DNA of 64,000 nt, from assembly GCA_003508835.1 (NCBI GenBank), contig PUFA01000225.1:2232001-2296000 (forward strand), read 5' to 3'. The notes below the pieces were generated by a model that worked only from the letters and a program-made list of their open reading frames with translations, was not told the DNA's origin and did not search any database. Source of the DNA: Eonycteris spelaea (taxonomy: Eukaryota; Chordata; Mammalia; Chiroptera; Pteropodidae). Positions 55,635 to 64,000 of this stretch are shown here, piece after piece. A program made the translations under genes and the position numbers. Positions within the stretch are counted from its first letter, which is position 1, and every line of letters starts with the position of its first letter.

Positions 55635-56044
55635 CAGTCTTAGCTATGACCCATGGGCCAAATCCCACCCACCACCTGATTTTGCATGACCCATGAACCA
55701 GAAGTGATGTGTACATTGTAAATGGTTGAAAAAAGTAAAGAGAATAAAATTTTGTGACACATTAACACAATATGAAATTCAAATTTTGGTGTCCACAAGT
55801 AGAGTTTTTTTGAAACACAACCATGCTCATTCATTTATACTCATTCATTTATGCTCATTAGTTTATACTAAATTGTTTATGCTGATTTATGCTAATTAAT
55901 TTATGTTCATGTATTTACATGTTGTCTGTGGCTGCTTTTGTACTACAAAGACAGAATTGAGTATGTGCAACAGAGATGATATGCCCAAGGAAGCTGAAAA
56001 TATTTACTATCTAGCCCTTTACATAAAAAGTTTGCCGACCCCTG
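55635..56044 (-). mobile_element. hAT (Charlie-type) element with internal tandem expansion
   Basis: The right end, 'aaaaagtttgccgacccctg' at 56044, is the antisense of a hAT terminus CAGGGGTCGGCAAAC. 'tatttactatctagcccttt' and 'ctgtggctgcttttgtacta' inside are diagnostic of this common mammalian family. The left terminus is decayed near 55635 and no target duplication is clear. It carries a tandem array at 55826-55919. Confidence 0.82.
55826..55919 (+). repeat. 14-bp tandem array inside the hAT element
   Basis: Seven units, six of 14 bp and one of 10 bp, run head to tail: CTCATTCATTTATA, CTCATTCATTTATG, CTCATTAGTTTATA, CTAAATTGTTTATG, CTGATTTATG, CTAATTAATTTATG and TTCATGTATTTACA. The family consensus normally has a single such segment here, so the units arose by local duplication after or during spread. 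Confidence 0.85.
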
Positions 56045-56240
56045 CTCGAGGCAAATATAATCATATAGGTAGTTACAAATTGTTTCGTAACCCGGATGGT
56101 AGCATGCTAAGTTAATTGCTCTGCCCCTCACTATCTTCATTTCCTCTATCTTGGAGACTGTTCCATCAGTACTATAATACAGTCAGTGGGCGGTGAATCT
56201 ATATTTTATTTTAGGCATGTCGAGTTTCAGGCAAATACTG

Positions 56241-56382
56241 CAGGCGTACCTCAGGGATATTGTGGGTCTGGTTCCAGACCACCCCGACAGAGTGAGTTGT
56301 AATCTTTTTGCTGGTGGAGTGTCTTGCCTTCACTTTATAAAAAAACCAACACTCATGAAGCACAATAAAATGAGGTGTGCCT
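56241..56382. mobile_element. Small deleted Tigger1-like element
   Basis: The left end CAGGCGTACCTCAGGGATAT and the right end ATGAGGTGTGCCTG (read in reverse CAGGCACACCTCAT) form inverted repeats of the Tigger1 type. 'ggttccagaccaccccgac' follows the left end as expected. No flanking TA remains. At 142 bp it is an internally deleted derivative. Confidence 0.85.
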
Positions 56383-56734
56383 GGAGTTTTGGGGAAATGC
56401 TCAATAGCTGGCTGCACCCAAGGGGCTGAAGCTTGGAGCCTGGAGGTGGAGATGAGACACACATCTGCAGGGAGGGCTATAGGGCCAGCCTCTAACCTTG
56501 GCCTGTAAATGAAAGATTTCCATTTGTACACATGAAGTGTTGAATTCTGAGCACTGGACAAAGTGACCCAGGAATGGTACTAGTCAGATTGACTTAAAGC
56601 CAATACATGAGAAATGTTAAACCAACACCAGAAGGAACAGTAAACACTAAGGGCAATTTCGAGTTACCTCTTGAGTCAGAAGTAAGCTAATAAAAGGGAG
56701 CATGCAGTGGTGAGCAGAGCGGGAGGGCGGGGGA

Positions 56735-56895
56735 TCTTTGTTGAATGCCTACTGTGTGCCTACTGCTTTACTCTTGTTATTTTATTTAATTATTCTTCTT
56801 CTACGTAGCATCTTTTACCTCATTTTATAAACGAGGAAATGAGGCCCAGAGAGGTTATTCAAGTAAGTATCTAGTTGTATTAAAGTATGATTCTA
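56735..56895 (-). repeat. MIR SINE relic, antisense
   Basis: 'tgaatgcctactgtgtgcct' with 'ctcattttataaacgaggaa' and 'atgaggcccagagaggttat' is antisense MIR. Confidence 0.85.
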
Positions 56896-57855
56896 TCTGA
56901 CTTTTAAAAGCGTCTCCTTCCATCCTGCCACCCAAGATGCCAAATCGGGCTGGCGGTCCCTCCCTAGCTTTGACCAGCCCTTTCCTCTTCCTGGTCTCAG
57001 CTCCCTCGTCTGCAAAACAAGGCAACTTTCACGATTATTTCCCTTTCCACTCTCACCTGGCCAGAATCTAGATATTACAGGTGAGAGGTAGGGGAAAGGG
57101 TGGCTCTATAAGAGCCAAGCGCAGGAACTCGAGAGAGGAGAGAAAGGTGCATTGAGCAATTAGCGCATGCCAGATCAGCCACCTGGGATCTGGTCCTTAG
57201 GAGACTGTTACTCCTTGATAGGCAGAAAGAGTCCAGAAATCTCTGCTTCTAAACTGGAAACTTGCCCATCATCCTTGCTGCTGGTGGACAGCGCCTGGCA
57301 GGTCACTCCCGGTGTCTGCAGGGCTCCGTTCAGAGTTTATGGCGGAGCTGCAGCTAGAGGGCTGTCTGATGTTACTGAGTCGCAGGCAGGGTGAGGAGGG
57401 AGGGGAGTGCCGGCGGGTAAGCCTTCAGACCCAGGAGCCGGCGTGGTGTGTTTATATAGGACTCGGCCAACCTGCAGTTTCGGATTTCAGACCCCCGCTT
57501 TATCGGGAGAATTTCCCCTGGTTTTCAGTCAATACTGGAGCAGGGAGAGAGCTGACACTAGAGTCTTCCTGGAAGACTGGGGAGAGCCTGGATTTCCAGG
57601 CTCTCCTTGTCTCCTTCCTTCTCTCGGGAGCTGCGTCTACCACCCTTGGCAATTTTCTCGGATCTGGAGTATTGTTTCATTCCTTCCCATTCAGCAATTT
57701 GTGTCTTCCCATTGGGTCCTGACTTCCAGCATGGAAGGTAAAATCTGGGGTCCAGGGGACCTGGGCTAGGAGGAACTGAGGCTACCCAAAATGTCACTGG
57801 AGAGGGCCAGGGAGAAGGACTTACATGTTGGGTAAAGAGGAGTAATGAGAGTGAT
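56896..57855. other. Unassigned sequence
   Basis: Overlapping plus-strand frames of 120 and 136 codons (57312-57769) in different phases lack domains. No repeats seen. Confidence 0.4.
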
Positions 57856-57857
57856 CA

Positions 57858-57922
57858 GAGAGAGAGAGAGAAGAGGGTGGGGGAGAGGGGGAGGGGGGAG
57901 AATGAGAGAGAGAGAGAAGGTG
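57858..57922 (+). repeat. (GA)n/(GGGA)n purine tract
   Basis: About 65 bases of almost pure purine, with GAGAGA at both ends and GGGAGG in the centre. Confidence 0.9.
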
Positions 57923-58081
57923 TGTGCTGGGGACACCTCTATTGTATTTTGAAGGCGCATCCTTCACTTCCCCTTCCTTTCATTTAGCCCCTTTTCTCTC
58001 CTAACAAGTAAGAATGTCTCGTGAATGTTCATCTTCCTTGGAGAGGTCTCCCATCAAAAAGTTAGAGAAAATTTGACTTGT

Positions 58082-58119
58082 AGAATGTGAATTAAAAAAA
58101 AAAAAAAAAAAGAATGTGA
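58082..58119 (+). mobile_element. Poly(A)-only insertion bounded by direct repeats
   Basis: AGAATGTGA at 58082-58090 and again at 58111-58119 flank only ATT plus a run of 18 A. This is the structure expected of an L1-driven insertion truncated to its poly(A) tail, with a 9-bp target duplication. Replication slippage is an alternative. Confidence 0.5.
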
Positions 58120-59000
58120 CTATGTCCTGGCTTGAAAGAAAAGGGCTGCAGAAGGAACTTAGGGACATGGGTCTCTTCTGGAGACATGTGTCCAGAAGAC
58201 TAATGCCCGCGCCGGTCCTGGCTTTTGCACTTGGAAATACTCCTCGCGAAGCTGCGAGTCCTGTAGCTGTTTGCGTGGTGGGACGGTGTAAGGAGTGTGG
58301 ATGCCAGTACAGTTTCTATGTGGAATTAGTTTGAAACAACCTAAAGGGCTTGAAGCGCGGAGAAGCCAAGTGCCAGGAGCACTTTTTCCCAATGCCTCAG
58401 AATGGGGCAGGAGGGAGGCCCGTGTCTGGAGCAGAGGTGGGGGTGGGGGCTTGGCACTCTCCCTGAGAGCAGCACTTGGGTGGGGAGGTGATTGGTGGGT
58501 GGTGGTTCAGGCTGGCTGAAAGTGGCTTTGTCTTTCCAGGGTTTGCATGGTGTTTCTCAGTGGCCAGGAGCAGAGATAGAGGCAGACCTCATATAAGGGC
58601 TAGTGGGTGGGCAACCTGGCCTAGATGCCAAGACCTGTTGTTTGTACAGTTACACCCAGTGAGCAGCCCATGCTGTGGGAACGGTCTGGCAGGAAGGGTG
58701 GGTGGGCCAGGCCAATGCGACACTGTAAGAAGTTGAGGTGGCTTTTGAAAGGCAGATTTGGGGTGATGGGATAAGCATTGGAAGAGGAATGTGGTGGAGT
58801 GAGCTGGAGGCAGATTGTGGAGGGGATGGAAAGGAGGAAAGAGGGGACGGAGGAGTTCTAAGCTCTCATACATTGCCGGCCAGGGGACTTCAGCTCTCAA
58901 TACAGATGTAACCCAAAATAGCGAGAGAACCAGGGTTTGCCTCCTGACTTCTGAATATAACAAGAGAGATGGCTGAGAGGCAATGTGGGTTGGGCAAAGT
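58120..59000. other. Unassigned sequence
   Basis: GC-moderate with no recognised repeat. A 144-codon minus-strand frame (58589-59023) has no domain I know. Confidence 0.4.
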
Positions 59001-59004
59001 GCAT

Positions 59005-59195
59005 AAAAACACACTTTCAGCACAAGAAATTGTATATTGCCATTGAATCTGCGAGGCGATCACACAGCTATTCGTTAGGCAATGTAATTAATAGGTTGTA
59101 CAGTCTGGTTACTTTTGAAACTGAGGACATTTTAAAAATTATTTTTTATTTAAATCACAATCTATTTCCAAATAGAATTCCAGCGTCTCTGTATG
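59005..59195. promoter_or_regulatory. Candidate conserved regulatory element
   Basis: GTAATTAATAG at 59085-59095, with 'aaatcacaatctatttcc' (59154-59171) and AT-rich surrounds. It is free of recognisable repeats, which separates it from the AT-rich LINE relics in this window. Motif evidence only. Confidence 0.27.
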
Positions 59196-59349
59196 TTTGA
59201 TAGATGGTGTGGTGCATAATTTTGGCCAACGGATAATAATAACCCTTTTTATCCAGTCATGTAGTGCTTTGCAGCTTGGAGTGCACTTTCAGAGACACCC
59301 CCATCGGGTGTTCAGTTTATCAGATGTCTACCAGCCCCTGTTTCTCCTG

Positions 59350-59445
59350 GATCCTATGTTAGATACTGAGTATACTTAGTTGAGTAAGACCTGGTTCTGC
59401 CCTCAAGGGACTCACAGTCTAAGTGCAGTCTTATAAGGAAGACAA
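59350..59445 (+). repeat. Ancient repeat fragment, same type as 46.3 kb
   Basis: 'cctggttctgccctcaaggg' and 'actcacagtctaagtgca' follow the 'cctgccctc..ggagcttacattctagt' phrase of the unnamed family. Confidence 0.5.
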
Positions 59446-59537
59446 AGTGAATATTATTCCTACAAGAGATAGGGAGACTGGAGCCAAAAGATGCAGAACA
59501 GCAAGGATCAGGATCAACATCCAGCTCCTGATCCAGG

Positions 59538-59538
59538 C

Positions 59539-59589
<51 letters not shown>
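59538..59589 (+). repeat. (GT)n microsatellite, about 26 units
   Basis: This is the longest pure dinucleotide run in the window: GCGC followed by (GT)n, then a GG break and a few further GT units to 59598. It accounts for poly-Val/Cys and poly-Thr/His frames on both strands. Confidence 0.97.
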
Positions 59590-59596
<7 letters not shown>

Positions 59597-59599
59597 TCT

Positions 59600-61700
59600 T
59601 CCCCTGTGCACCACTGCACTGTAGTCACTTCCCTCTGCCTCGTCACCCCCGATACTTTCTCCTCCTAGTAATGAACAATAATCAATAAGCAACAATCTGT
59701 GGAAGGCAGAGGGGAAAACTGCACCCAGGAATGGTGTCAGTCTTCCCCGGGTTCCTAATGGGGCAACTGAAATGGCATCACCGGTCTGGGTCTCTGTCAC
59801 GTTGAAGATCTGATGCTGCCACTTACAGAGGCTCCTTTCTATCTCAGAGGATTCTTGGCTTGGTGCAGATGGGCTTCCTCCCTTTCCCCCTGGATTATCT
59901 GAGCAGGCCGGGGGACTGTAAAACTCAGGGACTCACAGAATCTTGGGAGGCTCCACATGGAGGTAGGTGTTCACTGAACCATGGATTTATAAAATGACAA
60001 CATATGTTCAGTTCTTTGTAGTCGACAGAGTGTATTCACATAAGCAAAGAATGGTGTATGCTTCCTGATTTTCCTGTCCCTTCCACATCTGCCCAGCCCA
60101 GGTGTCCTGGAAAGGCCTGAATCCCCAAAGTTTAGGATCTCTCTCTTAATTTAAGCTTAAGCTAACAGGAATAGAGAGAGGTCATCTGACCAGTGATTAT
60201 CAAATTTTGGTCTGCAACAGAGTTTTCACAGTCTGAGGTGGAATGAGAAAAATAGGAAAAATGTACTTTGTTTTTGTTTTTGTTTTCCGGAAAGCAAAAT
60301 GTATTCAGTTTAAAGGATTTCTTTTGGGGGCAAGAGATGTACTCAAGTATTCTGAGGTTATGGCATCTTACTCTTCATGAACTGATGGTGAGAGTAGATG
60401 GTAGTTGGCTTTTAAAAAATGTCCTTATTTGGCAAAATAAAAAATTGGCAACTTTTAGTGGTTCCTTAAATTTCATTTTTGAAATTTAACTGGTTCATGA
60501 AATCCAAAAGTCTTGCCTCCAGGCAGGACCTTCTCCAGACAGACGAGAATCTCCCTGATAAGGTCTGAGGGGCAGTGCCAGAAAACCTGGCTTCTGATCT
60601 AGTCTCCACTGCTCTCTTCCGTGGTTCCTTGTACTATGATGAACTCACATTGAGCCTTGGTTGCCCCATTTTTGTGTTGTGGGGGGTTTCTATCTCGAGG
60701 ACAAGGCTCCTGGCAAAAAAAAAAAAATGTGTTCTCGCTTCTTCCCCTTTAGCAGAGAGTCTGAGACTCCCTCTTTTCTGAGGGGCTCCTGGTCGGGCTT
60801 TGCGTGTTATTATTCCTACAGTTATCTTTTGAGAATGATGGAAGTCATTTTCTATCCTTTGGAAGTTGGAGGGGGTTGATTATAGGAGCAGCATGAGGTA
60901 TATTTTACATTTGGGGTCTTGGTTTCCAGTGGTAATCATTAGGAAACACCTTTGTACCTAAGCGGTCAAGAGTCAATGGTATTTAAAAATCTTGCTATCA
61001 GTTTTTGAAATGGTGGATCTTCCTAAGCTTTCAAAAATATCAACTGGAGTGTTTCTAAATCTGGAGGCTCCTGGAGGCATTAGAGTGTCTGAGTCTTCCA
61101 CCTTCTGAGGAGTCAAGCCTGGAATAGCAACAAATATGTGGGAATCCCCAGGCAGCCCCAGCTGCCAGCCTGAGACACGTGGCTGGGTGTGCACATGTGT
61201 GCAGACTTGTAGGAAAGAGATCATTTAGGGGAAAATTAATTTGAAATCACCCTAGAAATTGAACTAGCTGCTCTATTTGGGATTTAGTCTAAGACCCTTT
61301 TTCTGAAAGCAGATGCTTCTTTGTAAGAGAATTTTCATGGTCTGAAATGAAAGCCCGCTTCGTCGAGGAAAGCAGCTGAGATTTGACTTAGGTTGTTAAA
61401 TTTGTAGGATTAGGTAGCAGACCTTCAAGCTTTTCCTGGGGAAGACAGAGAAGTAGGACAAACTGCTAAGGGAGACAGGAGCCTTGATTCTGATCTGGAA
61501 GACCAGGCCCAGGAGCATGGGATTCTCTTGTCCAAAAGGTTTCCAAATAGTGAGGGGTCAGTTTAGCATCATGTCCCTGAAGAACAGCGCTGTGGAAAAG
61601 CCTACGCCTGTGGCTGATGACAGGCACCACGTACCTATTCAAACGAGCTGAGAGAGAAAGACCAAGTGAAAAAGTATCCAAGAAGGGCTGACCTCTGCCA
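59600..61700. other. Unassigned sequence with a short poly(A) run
   Basis: It holds A13 at 60715-60727 and T-rich segments near 60270-60290. A 71-codon minus frame (61466-61681) shows no known family. No repeats named. Confidence 0.4.
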
Positions 61701-62025
61701 CGGTCTGCCCTACATGTTTCCGCTGAGGTTTGAGGCAGGTGAATGATGATGACAAGGCCGTGGTTTTCTTAGCTTACCTCTGATCACCAGTGATGGTGGC
61801 TTTCCCCAAAGAGGCTTTAATGAGAATTTGGTGCTAAGTTTGGATAGATTTGGGATGCAGAGACAGGGAGTGCAACCAAATTCTTGGAGATAAGATGTCT
61901 TCTGAGATGTTCAAGCCTGGATGGCAGAAGGTGTTAACCACTGGCATGGCTTTTTCTGATGGTAAAGGTCCACAAAGACATGCCTGGGACCTTGAAGGTG
62001 TCCCCATCCTTGCCATGGTGAGGCT
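61701..62025. other. Unassigned sequence
   Basis: No supported feature. A 66-codon frame on the plus strand has no recognisable motif. Confidence 0.4.
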
Positions 62026-62029
62026 ATGG

Positions 62030-62160
62030 AAAGGAATGTCTGGGTTCTAGGGCCACCTTGTCTTCAACTGGCTGCATTATCTTGAGCAATTCAGTCCCTC
62101 TCTGGGCCTCAGATTCCTCACTTGTAAAGTGAGGGTGTTAAATGTGATTGCCATCAGCCT
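62030..62160 (+). repeat. MIR SINE relic, sense
   Basis: 'ggctgcattatcttgagcaa' and 'ttcagtccctctctgggcct' with 'cagattcctcacttgtaaag' then 'tgagggtg' identify MIR. Confidence 0.85.
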
Positions 62161-63465
62161 ATTTGTTTAGCTCCACAGGCCTCTGTTCTCAGGGGCAGAC
62201 AGAAGGGCCTTTCTCAGAACTTCGGGTGGACATGAGAGGAGAGCCTACTGTCTCTTTCAGAATTGTGGGTTTGCTGTCCAACAAATGCACGTCTGTTGGA
62301 AAAGTGGCTGGAGGTGGCAGGACAAGACAGGTATTCTCTAGACAGCACACCCAGGGTCAGAACTGAGAAACCCACTTGGATGGCTGTGCCTAGAATCGGG
62401 TCAAGTCCCTAAAATGTATGTCTAGAGCCAAGGGATATGAGGACAGCAATTGCCCAATATTGCTCACAGTTATTGGCCAGGGCTGGTTTCCCTTTTTAAA
62501 AGCCCCTGGGGCCATGAAACACATCAGGAGAAACACACCAAACCTGTTCCACTGAGTCGGATGTGTTTCTTTCTTACCCCAGAACGTTCCATCTTCATCA
62601 TCTCCCTCACATTGAGCATCTTTTAGCCCAATCCCCCCACAGACTTTGGTACTCTCCACTCGTTTGTACACCTTGAGGTGCTAATCATTTATTATACCCC
62701 TGGGAACGCACATAGGGAGTAGGTAGCACTGATGAAGCTGTGGGGAGTGGTGGGGTGGAGAGAGAGCTGGAAGCCCAGTGAAGCAGAGAGTTGGGAGGCA
62801 TGTATGTTAGGAATCTTCAGACATGTCTGTACCTGAAGTCCAAGCTAATAACAACATTGCACTGCCTCTGCCAGCTCTGTTCGCGTAGAAAAGCAGCAAA
62901 TCCTTAAGGGCTGCTGGGCTGGTCTTTGGATCCTCTTCCCTGCCCCATGCCAACTTGCATTCCAGGGAGCTGGCTCCAGGCTGCAGGAACCCAGGGACCC
63001 AGGAGAGATCCAGGGAACCCAGAAGAGATCCAGATTGTGATGAGGCAAGTGCTTTGAGTGGCTGTCAACATCTTTAGTTTAAGTAACTGGTGGCTCTCCT
63101 GAAACCTATTTTCAGAGGCTGGAGGAGCAGCAGGGACAGTTCCACAACTTGTCATCTGAAACCTTGGGGCCTGTGGGTCTCAGGATGGTAACACGGTGCA
63201 TATACCGTGTATTACAGAGAACCTCCAGCAGGGTCTGGAGCAGCTACCAAATCAAATATGTTAACTTTTCTTCAGCAAGACCTATTGAAAGAGTCACATA
63301 CACGGGATAGGTTAAAGGCTGTAAAGAGTCTCATGCCAGTACGGGTCATACTTTGTTGCTAACTAGGGTCAAGTCAGGTTGGGTTCTGCCACCAGTTGAG
63401 TTAGAAACTTTGAATTTTCAGATGTTTGTGGATTTGGGAATGCTGTTAAGGCAGTGCAGTTCTGC
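62161..63465. other. Unassigned sequence
   Basis: A locally repeated 'cccaggagagatccagggaacccagaagagatccag' type phrase near 63000 is a short tandem duplication. Otherwise nothing is recognised. Confidence 0.4.
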
Positions 63466-63469
63466 ATTG

Positions 63470-63615
63470 CCTCCTCAAATCCTGTTTGCATTCCCGTGTC
63501 ACGGATGAGGAAGCCAGGGCTCAAACAGGGTCAGTAAGCTGTCTAATGCCATTTAGCCGATAAGTATGATTCCCATCCAGGTCTGTCACCTTCAGAACCA
63601 GGCTTCTTCGTAGGA
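63470..63615 (-). repeat. MIR SINE relic, antisense
   Basis: 'cacggatgaggaagccaggg' with 'ctcaaacagggtcagtaagc' and 'tgtctaatgccatttagccg' is antisense MIR. Confidence 0.78.
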
Positions 63616-64000
63616 GGTTTGGCACACTTTACCTCTCTAGGAGTGAGTGAAGGACAGTTGAAGGTGGGGGTGGGGAGCTCTGGTGAGAAAGGCACTTTCT
63701 GCACATCTGATAGGTTTCATTTATTTATACATTGACTTCTGGGATCCCAGTAGCTAAAGCTTCAGAAGAGAAAAAGCTAAAGTTCAGTCAGCTTTGTGGC
63801 TTCAAGAAGAATCCAGTTGGCTTTGAGGGAGCTGTGAGAGCCAAGAACAATGGGGTCAAGTTGGGTTTAGTGAGAGAAGCACCATCTACAGTGGGAACCC
63901 GTCCGCCCCCACCCCGCACCCTCCGTGAAGATCCGGTGGAATGCACAGTGCTTCCTGCTTCCCTACCACATTGCCTGCGTAGAGAAATCTTGCCTTGAGT
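63616..64000. other. Unassigned sequence at the window edge
   Basis: An 88-codon plus-strand frame (63732-63998) is Lys-rich at its start, but no family is recognised and the DNA beyond the edge is unseen. Confidence 0.35.

Noticed and set aside
59354..59800. 148-codon frame with a His/Thr repeat
   Set aside because: It is created by the (GT)n microsatellite.
61320..62020. Possible processed pseudogene
   Set aside because: I compared the minus-strand peptide with ribosomal and other common pseudogene parents from memory and found no match; there is no poly(A) or target duplication.
1..64000. Bacterial or phage-type system (operon, toxin-antitoxin, defence island)
   Set aside because: The sequence is mammalian throughout: MIR, L2, L1, hAT and Tigger relics lie across the whole window and there is no compact coding.

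Overview
This is a window of vertebrate, placental-mammal nuclear DNA. It has no operons, no dense open reading frames, many decayed interspersed repeats and many microsatellites. I could support no protein-coding gene, no functional RNA gene and no CRISPR array. The most likely setting is a long intron or an intergenic, gene-desert stretch. The repeats give the lineage: MIR, L2 and CR1/L3 relics are abundant, with older L1 fragments, short non-autonomous hAT elements and deleted Tigger elements. I saw no primate Alu, rodent B1, carnivore tRNA-Lys SINE, equine ERE, or ruminant, whale or pig SINE. A short L1 3' end near 35.8 kb resembles L1 ends I associate with bats, and the only young-looking SINE is a tRNA-Glu-derived type I cannot name. 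I infer a laurasiatherian, possibly a bat, with low confidence.

Region by region. 0-9 kb: a hAT element with a clean 8-bp target duplication, an L1 3' end, a SINE whose tail has become a 120-bp (TTC)n tract, an L2-rich stretch and an MER5-type element. 9-15 kb: GC-rich, repeat-poor sequence with two homeodomain-motif clusters (13.1 and 14.4 kb) that look like candidate regulatory elements. 15-17.5 kb: an old AT-rich L1/HAL1-like relic, then CR1/L3-like sequence interrupted by the second SINE. 17.5-30 kb: MIR and L2 relics, a small Tigger, CR1/L3 fragments and two more candidate regulatory elements (17.9 and 28.0 kb). 30-46 kb: MIR and L2 relics, one candidate exon-like segment (33.45 kb), and an old L1-like relic split by a hAT insertion (36.35-37.33 kb). 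46-48 kb: the best-preserved L1 fragment, antisense. 48-64 kb: MIR relics, an L3 end, a hAT element with an internal 14-bp tandem expansion, a small Tigger1-like element, a poly(A)-only insertion and a further candidate regulatory element (59.1 kb).

Nothing here works together as a pathway. The functional hypotheses worth testing are the homeodomain-rich segments as enhancers and two exon-like intervals bounded by good splice signals. Repeat names rest on remembered consensus features, not a database search, and edges without a stated target duplication are approximate.
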